Shown here: positions 14,926-22,424 of the stretch, one piece after another | How the letters are laid out: every line of letters begins with the position of its first letter | How positions within the stretch are numbered: the first letter of the stretch is position 1 | Assembly (NCBI GenBank): GCA_021808055.1 | Contig: JAKBCH010000023.1 | Coordinates: 1-29,576 of the forward strand | Origin: Pseudomonadota bacterium | GTDB taxonomy: Bacteria > Pseudomonadota > Alphaproteobacteria > Acetobacterales > Acetobacteraceae | Length of the DNA: 29,576 nt | Reading direction: 5' to 3' | Notes under the pieces: generated by a model | Seen by the model: the letters and a program-made list of their open reading frames with translations, nothing else | Database searches by the model: none | Told to the model about the DNA's origin: nothing | Translations under genes and position numbers: made by a program

Positions 14926-16166
14926 TATTGGTATCCGTTCCCAACGCCGCAGATAATATGAGTGCTGTCCATCACCCAATAGAACAGCACGTCAACCGCG
15001 CCAGCCGCCGTACTCAGCGCCGGCGTTCCGGCCGACCCGAACTTCCACCAGCTGCCCCAGGTAATTGTCCTCGTTCCCGTCGCGTCCTGGGTCAGCTTAA
15101 TATGGCCGGAGGAGCCCCGGGTCATAGCCGAGGGGTTCGCCATCGTGGTGTTCCCGCCCAAGGTAATCGCGGCATCGTTTCCTTGCGTCAGGTCCAGCGT
15201 AACCGTCGCCGCCCAGGTAATCGCCTGCACCGTCGCCGCGGCCGTTTTCAGGAAAGTATTCTGGCCCGTCACATCCGCCGCGTTCGTAACATCTGAGGCC
15301 GCAAGCGTCACATTCCCCGTGCGCCCAGCCACCTTCTGCACAGGCGCCGCAGCCCCGGCAGCCGTGGCAAAGTCCGCCAAATCAGCGGACGTTATCACCA
15401 CTGCACCTGTGCGCCCAGCGACAGTGATCACCTCGGTTGATTGGCCATCGATCTTATTCCAGGTATTCGTAACCCCGTTGAAAATCGCAATGTCGCCAAC
15501 ATTCCACTGGCTTATACCATCCAGCGTCGTGGTGCCCGCCGTGGAAACCTTATAAGCCATGCCTGGCGTGCCAGTGCCAGAGGTGAAAGCTGGCGTATTC
15601 GTGCTGGCGTTCCATGTACCAGCGAACTGGAAAACTTCCGTCAGCCCCAGATTGATAAGCGCTTGCGCGGCAGTGCTGGCCCCGGTGCCACCTTGGCTGA
15701 TAGGCAACGCCGCAGCAAATTGCGGCATACCGCCATGGTTGGCCAGCAGCACATATTTGCCCAGCGTGGCGCGGTACATCGCCAGAATCAAACCAGAAGC
15801 CTGCAGTGCGCCAGGTGTCAGCACCGCCCCGGTGCCGCTCACCAGCGCGGCAGCCGCTGCCCCGTTATAGGCAATCGTCACACCACCGGTGGAGGTGTTG
15901 GCAACCGTCACCAGCAACAGCATGCCATCCACCGGCGCCGTCGGGCCGGAGTTGGACGCCACGACAATCGCATTCGCGGCCGAGCTGGTATCCGTGCACT
16001 CCACTGCCATATCCGCCAGCAGCGCCAGCGGGTGGCCGCCCGCCGTCGAGCCATCGTGCGAATGCACGCGCCAAGTGTCGGTGTTAACCGTTAGCTCGCC
16101 CTGCGCGCCTGTAAACGCCGCGTGCGCGGCCGTGTTGCCACGCCGCCGCTTAACCTGAACCGCCAT
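14925..16166 (-). CDS. Phage tail fibre protein with an Mtd-like N-terminal domain
   Basis: 413 residues. The N-terminus (VKRRRGNTAAHAAFTGAQGE, then TVNTDTWRVHSHDGSTAGG) is the short tail-attachment module also found in Bordetella phage Mtd and many fibres. The middle has PISQGGTGASTAAQALINLG, a common fibre linker. Two copies of a VAGRTG repeat follow (VAGRTGAVVITSADL and VAGRTGNVTLAASDV), typical of fibre shafts. The C-terminus is beta-rich (HIKLTQDATGTRTITWGSWW) and may be the trimerising or receptor-contact end. AAGGA lies seven bases before the start. It is followed without a gap by the second fibre-type gene, so the two may form one adhesin complex. Confidence 0.85.
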   Translation of the reverse strand: MAVQVKRRRGNTAAHAAFTGAQGELTVNTDTWRVHSHDGSTAGGHPLALLADMAVECTDTSSAANAIVVASNSGPTAPVDGMLLLVTVANTSTGGVTIAYNGAAAAALVSGTGAVLTPGALQASGLILAMYRATLGKYVLLANHGGMPQFAAALPISQGGTGASTAAQALINLGLTEVFQFAGTWNASTNTPAFTSGTGTPGMAYKVSTAGTTTLDGISQWNVGDIAIFNGVTNTWNKIDGQSTEVITVAGRTGAVVITSADLADFATAAGAAAPVQKVAGRTGNVTLAASDVTNAADVTGQNTFLKTAAATVQAITWAATVTLDLTQGNDAAITLGGNTTMANPSAMTRGSSGHIKLTQDATGTRTITWGSWWKFGSAGTPALSTAAGAVDVLFYWVMDSTHIICGVGNGYQ

Positions 16167-16176
16167 GAAATTATCC

Positions 16177-18699
16177 TTAAGTTAGCGTGGCACCCAGCTC
16201 GATGGGGATGCCGATATCGTCGTAAATAGTCCCGAAATCGTCGCTCTCGTTCACAGCATCGGTGATGGCGCCGTAATCCATCGCAATCCCCAGCGCGAGC
16301 AGCGAGGAAACTGGCCCGAGCGAACCTGAGCCCATGGGAATATATTCAAACACTTCACAATCCGAGAGGTCTTGCTTGCCACTTCCGTCAGCGTTGAAAC
16401 TCGCCAGCTTTACATACAGCGTCATCCCCACGTATTTTTCTGGCAGGTCATAGATGAAGAACGCACTGTCCAGCCGGGCAAACAACGCCCCCACGTTTTG
16501 CGCCACAGCCGTGGTGCCATCTTGCCCGCGATACAAACCTGAGAGCTTATACTGGTTGCCAGCCACGAGCGTTGCCGTGGTATAGTCAATCACCTCACCA
16601 TTCAGATAACTCAGCGTGGCGCCATTTGCCGCCGCAACAGCGGAGCTGGCGCTGCTCAACACACCGCCACTCTGCGTCAAATCGACAGTTAATACGCCAT
16701 ACGGAGCATCTAAAAATACACTCTGCCCAACATTATCCGTCCAGCTGGTCGTATTCAGAGTTCCAACTTTTGACCAATTCTGGCCATCAGCCGAAGCTTC
16801 AATAACAATATTTGCTGGCCCCCAAGTCTCTCCCGTGCGGCAGAAAAACTCTATCGATGCAACTGGCTTCGCCACTGGAAAAACAAACATAATCTGAGCA
16901 GTGCCAGACCCTACATAACACTCCCAAAACGTAGACATATTGCCATCAAAAGCATTGCTCGGCACCTGCCCGGATGTATAGCTTCCACTTGCCGTTCCGC
17001 CAGTGCGATCGATTGCGATACCTGAGGCATCATAGAAGACAACTTCAGCCAAATCAGAATTGGATGAGGTTGTATCCGCCGAACATGTGAAGCGCCAATA
17101 GGCAGCCCCCCCTAATGCCCCTACGTTCTCCACCAGCACACCCTGCCGACATGGCGTGGATATCGTGCCCACCAAGTTGTAGCTATCGCCGTCGAGCGAA
17201 ATATACACATCTGCGCCGCCCCATAGCGGGTCCGCCACGCCCCCAATCGCCCCGCTGGCACCAATCCACACCTGGTTCTGCCCACCGGTCACGTCGGGCG
17301 GTGGCTCGAAGATAATCGGCACATTCACCGAGCTGGCAACGGTGTAGTTTGTCAGCACGCCAGATGCCGTGCTGGACTCTTTCGGGTATGCCGTCGCCGT
17401 ACCCACACCTACCGGCAGTTCTTCAACCGTCAGCGTCAGCGTGCCGTCATCCGCCTCCTCAACGGTCTGGATGCGTACCAGCACCTTCTCCATGCCCATC
17501 GCACTATCGGTCAGCGTGATGATATCCATTGGGTCAAGCCCGCAATAGCGCTCATCCAGCTTTATCGGATAGGTGTTACGAACATAAAGCTGGCGCTGCA
17601 GAATAAGCTGGGCAGCTATTGCGGCTACCGCCTTGTCACAAATCTCCATGGCGGAAACGCTGGTATCGATCCGCAGCCCATATGTATTCACAGCCGCTTC
17701 ATCGCGGGCTTCAATCACCGTGGAATTATAAGCGTTAGCGCGGTCGCTTATTGTCAGCCGCTCCACATTATAAGCCTCGTAAATATCCGTGATCTGCCCG
17801 TTCAGCGGATCGTTCGATTTGTCTTCCTGGTAATCATCATCGATCAGATCAAATACCGGCGTCAAATCTGGCACATATGTCACGCCGTTGGCGGTTATCG
17901 CTGCATCGCCGTACGGCACGAACTTCACCAAACCGCCTGAGTCAAAGATTGCGATGTTCAGCAGCTTTTGCCAGCGCTGCAACACACTCTGTGCGGTCTC
18001 GATCGAGGTAAGGATCGGTGAAATCGATATTCCTACTGCCCGCCAATATGTTTGGCAAGCCGCGTCACCGTTGGTGGAAGCCTCGGCCGAGGAAAGCAGC
18101 GTCGTCAAATCCAGCTCATTCGCTGGAAAGTTCGGGCTATATTGCGGGTTGGTCAGCGCGTCTTCAATCACCAATGCCGGGTCCGCATCAGCACCATTCG
18201 TCCCGGTACCCGCATATTTGCCGATAACTTCTAGGGAATGCGTCGGTAAGCTCGCCGAGCTTCCTAAATCATAATTAGCTTCGCATAGATAAGCCGTGCC
18301 CTGATACGAAAGTGCCTGCTGGGGATAGGAGGAAGATAAATAGCTCCATGGCGTCTGCGGCGTAGAACCCAAGAACAGCGTTAACCCAAGCTGCGAAACA
18401 GTATAAATCGTGCCGTTTTTCCAAACTTGCGCTATGCCCGTAATCGGCCCTTCGCACAGGCCGAGAATTACATCAGCCGAATAAGTGTATGTCGTCGCGG
18501 ACCCACCCCCCAGGCCCTTACCGGCGCTTTGCTTCTGTGCGTGCTTCTGGAAATTGTTGTACCAAATTATATTCGGCGCCAACTTGAAACGCCCCCACCC
18601 CAGCGGAATCGGCAGCGTTGCAACGGATGTCTGTAGCTGCAGGCCCGTATAAGTGATGGCGGTGCCGGTCTTTTTTGTGCCGGCGCTCAGAAAGCTCAT
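16177..18699 (-). CDS. Large tail-tip protein (GTA gp15 / phage J-like) with a discoidin-type insert
   Basis: Baseplate/tail-tip protein of 840 residues at the distal end of the tail. The N-terminal part (PIPLGWGRFKLAPNIIWYNN, ADVILGLCEGPITGI) matches the tail-tip family seen in lambda J-like proteins and gene transfer agent gp15. At about 535-670 there is an F5/8 type C (discoidin) domain: SNAFDGNMSTFWECYVGSG, FVFPVAKPVASIEF, IEASADGQNWSKVG. That fold commonly binds sugars. ATG at 18699 overlaps the stop of the NlpC/P60 gene by ATGA and has GGAGG upstream, so an earlier in-frame start is rejected. The C-terminus ends in short acidic repeats (YGAITDAVNESDDFG). Confidence 0.88.
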   Translation of the reverse strand: MSFLSAGTKKTGTAITYTGLQLQTSVATLPIPLGWGRFKLAPNIIWYNNFQKHAQKQSAGKGLGGGSATTYTYSADVILGLCEGPITGIAQVWKNGTIYTVSQLGLTLFLGSTPQTPWSYLSSSYPQQALSYQGTAYLCEANYDLGSSASLPTHSLEVIGKYAGTGTNGADADPALVIEDALTNPQYSPNFPANELDLTTLLSSAEASTNGDAACQTYWRAVGISISPILTSIETAQSVLQRWQKLLNIAIFDSGGLVKFVPYGDAAITANGVTYVPDLTPVFDLIDDDYQEDKSNDPLNGQITDIYEAYNVERLTISDRANAYNSTVIEARDEAAVNTYGLRIDTSVSAMEICDKAVAAIAAQLILQRQLYVRNTYPIKLDERYCGLDPMDIITLTDSAMGMEKVLVRIQTVEEADDGTLTLTVEELPVGVGTATAYPKESSTASGVLTNYTVASSVNVPIIFEPPPDVTGGQNQVWIGASGAIGGVADPLWGGADVYISLDGDSYNLVGTISTPCRQGVLVENVGALGGAAYWRFTCSADTTSSNSDLAEVVFYDASGIAIDRTGGTASGSYTSGQVPSNAFDGNMSTFWECYVGSGTAQIMFVFPVAKPVASIEFFCRTGETWGPANIVIEASADGQNWSKVGTLNTTSWTDNVGQSVFLDAPYGVLTVDLTQSGGVLSSASSAVAAANGATLSYLNGEVIDYTTATLVAGNQYKLSGLYRGQDGTTAVAQNVGALFARLDSAFFIYDLPEKYVGMTLYVKLASFNADGSGKQDLSDCEVFEYIPMGSGSLGPVSSLLALGIAMDYGAITDAVNESDDFGTIYDDIGIPIELGATLT

Positions 18700-19148
18700 T
18701 GCCGCCTCCGCTGCCAATAGCTGTAGTAAAGCCGCGCCTTATCGGCAAACGGGCTTTGCAGCACATTCTCCACCAGCACGCACCCCGCCGGCGCTGATGC
18801 ATGTACAATCAGCGGCCAGGAAACCACAATGCCGCCATGGCTGTAGGTGCGGCCATGCTTGAACACCACCACGTCGCCGAACACCGGCATTTCCACCTGC
18901 GCTGCCCTATCCAGCACAAAACCGAGATATTTCTCATCACTTCGGTGCATGTACCAATCATCGGCATAGGGTCTTGGGTCGAATGGGGGCACAAGCTGCA
19001 GGTCGACAAACACGCGCACCAACAGCATCCCGCAATCGCAGCCATGCCCTTTTACGTCGGCCTGGTTACGGTACGGCGTGTTCAGCCACGTCAGCGCCTC
19101 CTTTACCACAGCTGCGCGCTGGTCGATTTCAGACGGGGTAAGGTGCAT
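18696..19148 (-). CDS. Phage NlpC/P60-family tail peptidase
   Basis: Cell-wall peptidase carried in the tail tip, thought to open peptidoglycan during DNA entry; 150 residues. The nucleophile is Cys39 in HGCDCGMLLV, the general base His104 in SHGGIVV, and a third polar residue His116 in IVHAS. The usual DCSG reads DCGM here, and an extra cysteine (Cys37) lies two residues before the nucleophile. It corresponds to gp14 of the gene transfer agent cluster. It starts five bases after the DUF2163 gene and its stop overlaps the tail-tip start, a fixed order in this tail type. Confidence 0.9.
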   Translation of the reverse strand: MHLTPSEIDQRAAVVKEALTWLNTPYRNQADVKGHGCDCGMLLVRVFVDLQLVPPFDPRPYADDWYMHRSDEKYLGFVLDRAAQVEMPVFGDVVVFKHGRTYSHGGIVVSWPLIVHASAPAGCVLVENVLQSPFADKARLYYSYWQRRRQ

Positions 19149-19153
19149 GATTC

Positions 19154-20548
19154 TCAGTAAGCCGTTTCTGGCGGTGGAACGAACGGGAAGCCACGGAATC
19201 GCGATAGATTATTGAACTTCGCGCATCCACCAGCGCCGCGTGTATGGTCACAACCAGGCCAAATCACGAACTGATCCCCTTTGGCGGGCACATAATTCAG
19301 CGGCTGGGCCAAGGTCAGTAGGCTGCCCGAAGCATTTTTGAGCTGAAACAACGATCCCGCATTCTGGCCACCTTGGAATTCAAGCGTGCCATGCGAGTAA
19401 TTCAGGAACGCATCGTCCGAGGCCGTCAGCGACGGCGTCCCTGAAAAGCCAGAGCCCGTATTCGTCAACTGCACGCTGGTTATCATGCCGTTCGTAACGA
19501 CCGGCACAGCAGCGGCATTCACGCCGCCACCACCACTAAAAACCAGCTGCGTGGCGTTTGAATAATTTGTGCCGCCCGTCAGAACCGAAACCGAGGAAAC
19601 TGATCCCGTGCCGGCCGCAACACTTATCTCCGCCGTCGCGGTGCCGTTTGTGCCAGGTGCAATCGTCAGTGTGGGGTTGGTATAGTTCGTGCCACCTGAT
19701 ATCACCGCAAATCCGCGCAGCTGGGGCGTGCCCAAACCCTTAAACCCGCTATAATAAACCAAGGGCAAAAGTTCCGCGCCCGATCCTGTCGGATCGGTCA
19801 GCGTGAATTCAGGCGTAGATGCATAGCCTGAATTAACAAGAGCCGAACTCGTGAGAGTGATAAGCTGAATCGGCCCTCCCGTCGCACCACTCATATTCAC
19901 TTTGAACGTCGCGCCGGAGCCACCCAGGCTTGTGGGCACAGTGGTATAGGTGGCACCCGCCAGAACGCTGCCGATCGTCTGATATGAGGCTTTATTCAGC
20001 CCGCAGCCGCTGTCAAACAGCGTGTGCAGGCAGGATGCCTGCCAGTCGTTACGCGGAAAGTCGATATCGAGCAGAACCAGGTTGCTTTTCACATTCACTG
20101 AAGCAGTGGTGCGGCCGAACGCTGTTATCGTCGTCACCCGGCCTTTGAACAGCGTTACGCCACCGGCCGCCACAGCGCCTTTTAACGGAGACGGTGGCCA
20201 CCCCGAGGTTGGATCAAAAAAAGCCCTGTCACGCTGCAAATATGCGCCGTCCAGCACGCGTTGCCGAATCGCCTGCCCCCAGGGAATTCCATAAATCAGG
20301 TCAGTCGGAGAATAGATGAATGTAATCGCCTGTTCATCGATATCCACACCCACCGTCTGCTTCAGCTTCAAGCCCTCGATGCGAACGGCGTTCGCGGCAA
20401 AATATTGGCCTTGATACCAAACTGCCTGGTTAAGGTTCGTGTACCTAAATACATCCCCATTTCGCAGCGTCAGGGTGAAACATTCGGCATACGGCAGCTC
20501 CGTCGCGCCCTTCACCAGCGAGATGATATTGGCATACCCCGCCTTCAT
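19154..20548 (-). CDS. DUF2163/phage_BR0599 tail hub protein with a four-repeat beta insertion
   Basis: Distal hub protein of the tail (gp13 of gene transfer agents), 464 residues. The N-terminal DUF2163 part covers about 1-195 and the BR0599 C-terminal part about 379-464, ending FNNLSRFRGFPFVPPPE. Two cysteine pairs with equal spacing, Cys173/Cys182 and Cys433/Cys442, match the four cysteines that hold an iron-sulfur cluster in the R. capsulatus gene transfer agent hub. Between them, residues about 198-378 are extra compared with the roughly 290-residue family norm. The insert contains degenerate repeats (SGYASTPEFTLTD, GGTNYTNPTLTIA, GGTNYSNATQLVF, GSGFSGTPSLTA). The start overlaps the DUF2460 stop by ATGA. 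Confidence 0.9.
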   Translation of the reverse strand: MKAGYANIISLVKGATELPYAECFTLTLRNGDVFRYTNLNQAVWYQGQYFAANAVRIEGLKLKQTVGVDIDEQAITFIYSPTDLIYGIPWGQAIRQRVLDGAYLQRDRAFFDPTSGWPPSPLKGAVAAGGVTLFKGRVTTITAFGRTTASVNVKSNLVLLDIDFPRNDWQASCLHTLFDSGCGLNKASYQTIGSVLAGATYTTVPTSLGGSGATFKVNMSGATGGPIQLITLTSSALVNSGYASTPEFTLTDPTGSGAELLPLVYYSGFKGLGTPQLRGFAVISGGTNYTNPTLTIAPGTNGTATAEISVAAGTGSVSSVSVLTGGTNYSNATQLVFSGGGGVNAAAVPVVTNGMITSVQLTNTGSGFSGTPSLTASDDAFLNYSHGTLEFQGGQNAGSLFQLKNASGSLLTLAQPLNYVPAKGDQFVIWPGCDHTRGAGGCAKFNNLSRFRGFPFVPPPETAY

Positions 20549-21339
20549 GATGTGCGCACGCTACGAATCTTGCAGCTCTGCAGCGTGTGTAATTGATACA
20601 TGAACTCCTCATAATCGTGCATGTCTGCCAGAAAGCGGCAAACAAAATAATAGCTGAAGTCTGCCGTTATCACGGTTCCAGCAGATGGGGGAGAACTGAA
20701 CTCAATCTGGTTCGCGTTCACAACGCTCCAAATCCCCGAGCTTTGTCCAACCCCATTGAAATAAACCTCGGATACAATATTCGCGGCTTGAACCTGCTCT
20801 TGATATGGACCAACCTGACGCATCAGCGGAAAAACCGTTGTCGTGCCGTCGCCAGTTCCTAATGTGCCGCCCGTTGCCTGGTGGAAGTCAGGGTCCGTAA
20901 ACAAAAACGCGGCGTATTGTCCCTGGCATTGTAGAAAAAACCCCATAATCTGCTGCAATGATTCCGCAAGCGCCGCCTGAAAGTTTGTACTATTGGAATT
21001 CAACACGTCATAGATCAGTTCGAATTCATAGAGCGGCACGGAATAGAGCGGCGTGCGCACCTCTCGGCCGCTTGCGGCCGTTGATACACGCGTCGAGCTT
21101 GTCGGGCGCCTATGGATTGACCAACCAAGTCCTGGGAAGGATGTGATATCGGGAAACGTGATGGAAGGGATCATCGGATATTCCGGGACGTTAACGGCGA
21201 ATTCGACAAATATCTTGTCAATTCTCGCTTTGGGAATGCCAACAACCGTCGGCTCCGCCAAAATATTTTCAACACGAGCCGCGCTGTTATCAACAACAGC
21301 TGACTCCGCAAGAAGACTGACGACAAGCGCATTCGTCAT
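20545..21339 (-). CDS. DUF2460 distal tail protein
   Basis: 264 residues, corresponding to gp12 of gene transfer agents, a ring-forming distal tail protein that links tail tube and hub. The DUF2460 core begins near residue 60 (ITFPDITSFPGLGWSIHRRP) with the family's GREVRTPLYSVPLYEFEL and QCQGQYAAFLFTDPDF. The first 50 residues are extra: three degenerate copies of about 17 residues with the pattern AR-V-x2-I-x2-E-x-x-V (SLLAESAVV, ENILAEPTVV, KIFVEFAVN). The start overlaps the stop of the previous gene by ATGA, so this extension is genuine. It is followed by DUF2163 with an ATGA overlap. Confidence 0.88.
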   Translation of the reverse strand: MTNALVVSLLAESAVVDNSAARVENILAEPTVVGIPKARIDKIFVEFAVNVPEYPMIPSITFPDITSFPGLGWSIHRRPTSSTRVSTAASGREVRTPLYSVPLYEFELIYDVLNSNSTNFQAALAESLQQIMGFFLQCQGQYAAFLFTDPDFHQATGGTLGTGDGTTTVFPLMRQVGPYQEQVQAANIVSEVYFNGVGQSSGIWSVVNANQIEFSSPPSAGTVITADFSYYFVCRFLADMHDYEEFMYQLHTLQSCKIRSVRTS

Positions 21340-22424
21340 GCTACCACTTCAATACCTGGCTGTATGGAGTTAAGTGCCGATGCAACAAATGCGACACCCG
21401 TTGAAGGATCAGTCTCCCACACGTTGCTCTGGCTCGTATAACTATCCGCCAGCGCAACTGTAGGCCCAGTGCCAACTACACCTCCAGATTTAAGTAAAGT
21501 CGCCGTGCTGCGTGAACCCGCATCATCTTTCTTGCAGATTGCTGAAACCATGATTGCTGTGACGGCAGTCACATTAGAAGGAGCTGTTACTTTATAGAGA
21601 TCAATCGCTCCCACCGTGCTCGATTCATTATAGTCCGCTACGTTGGGAGGATTTTCAGCGACGTTTTGCCAGTTCTGAGCGTTCCCTATTGGCGTAAAGT
21701 TGTTCTGATCGCCATTTGACACGACTACTCCACCATAAACGCGACGATCGCCGATCCATCCAGTATTCACGGTACCAGCTAGGCTGTACCACAGCACATG
21801 TTGGCAATAGAGCGTTTGCCCTCCAACACCATCGATTCGAAATTCCGTGAGATCGTAAAGAGCTCTGCTTCCCGTTTGGGTGTTAATCCCCGTCAAGTTC
21901 AGGATCAGATTTTGTCCAAGCAATCGAAGCGCGAAACTTCCCGATGTGCCAGATCCTATGGAGATTTGAGCCTCAGCGTGGAATAACGCATTAATCGGAA
22001 ATTGCGCCAGCGCCGTGGCTATAACGAGCACGCCACCATTATCCATATCCCCGCTATATAGCCGCACAATGCCGGTCGATCCATCGAAAGAAACGGATGC
22101 ATGCACAACCCCATTAATTAGGTCATGCCATTTTATCTTACCAACCGCACCCGGCGCGGTAGAAAACCGAATGCATTTTCCACCAGACTGAAACGGACCA
22201 CCAGGCAATACTCGGCGCTGCCAGCTGACGTTTGCTGCATATCCACCATTTCCAAAGCCAAACGTTAAGGTTGGATCACCGAGCAAACCCCCGTTCCCAA
22301 TCGTCAATGTGCCAGAGTTTCCGTAACTACCTCCCGTCCCCCAAGTGAGCATACGATTATATGTTATGAAGTCACCCCAAGAGCTGGAAAAGCCGAATGA
22401 CTCCACGTCAACAATACTCATCAT
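21336..22424 (-). CDS. Hypothetical beta-rich structural protein between tape measure and distal tail protein
   Basis: 362 residues, function not recognised. The composition is Gly/Ser/Thr/Asn-rich with many beta-type segments (GNSGTLTIGNGG, SFDGSTGIVRLYSGD) and no cysteine-rich, signal or membrane region. The first 240 residues look like a jelly-roll/concanavalin-type carbohydrate-binding fold; the C-terminal part (TAIMVSAICKKDDAGSRSTA) resembles a second beta domain. Overlaps at both ends (start in the tape-measure stop, stop in the DUF2460 start) show it belongs to the tail operon. A tail-tip or side-fibre adhesin is the likeliest role. The standard gene transfer agent order has no gene here. 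Confidence 0.75.
   Translation of the reverse strand: MMSIVDVESFGFSSSWGDFITYNRMLTWGTGGSYGNSGTLTIGNGGLLGDPTLTFGFGNGGYAANVSWQRRVLPGGPFQSGGKCIRFSTAPGAVGKIKWHDLINGVVHASVSFDGSTGIVRLYSGDMDNGGVLVIATALAQFPINALFHAEAQISIGSGTSGSFALRLLGQNLILNLTGINTQTGSRALYDLTEFRIDGVGGQTLYCQHVLWYSLAGTVNTGWIGDRRVYGGVVVSNGDQNNFTPIGNAQNWQNVAENPPNVADYNESSTVGAIDLYKVTAPSNVTAVTAIMVSAICKKDDAGSRSTATLLKSGGVVGTGPTVALADSYTSQSNVWETDPSTGVAFVASALNSIQPGIEVVA

Noticed and set aside
14925..16166. A diversity-generating retroelement target, because of the Mtd-like N-terminus
   Set aside because: No reverse transcriptase gene, no template/variable repeat pair and no C-type lectin C-terminus are visible in the window.
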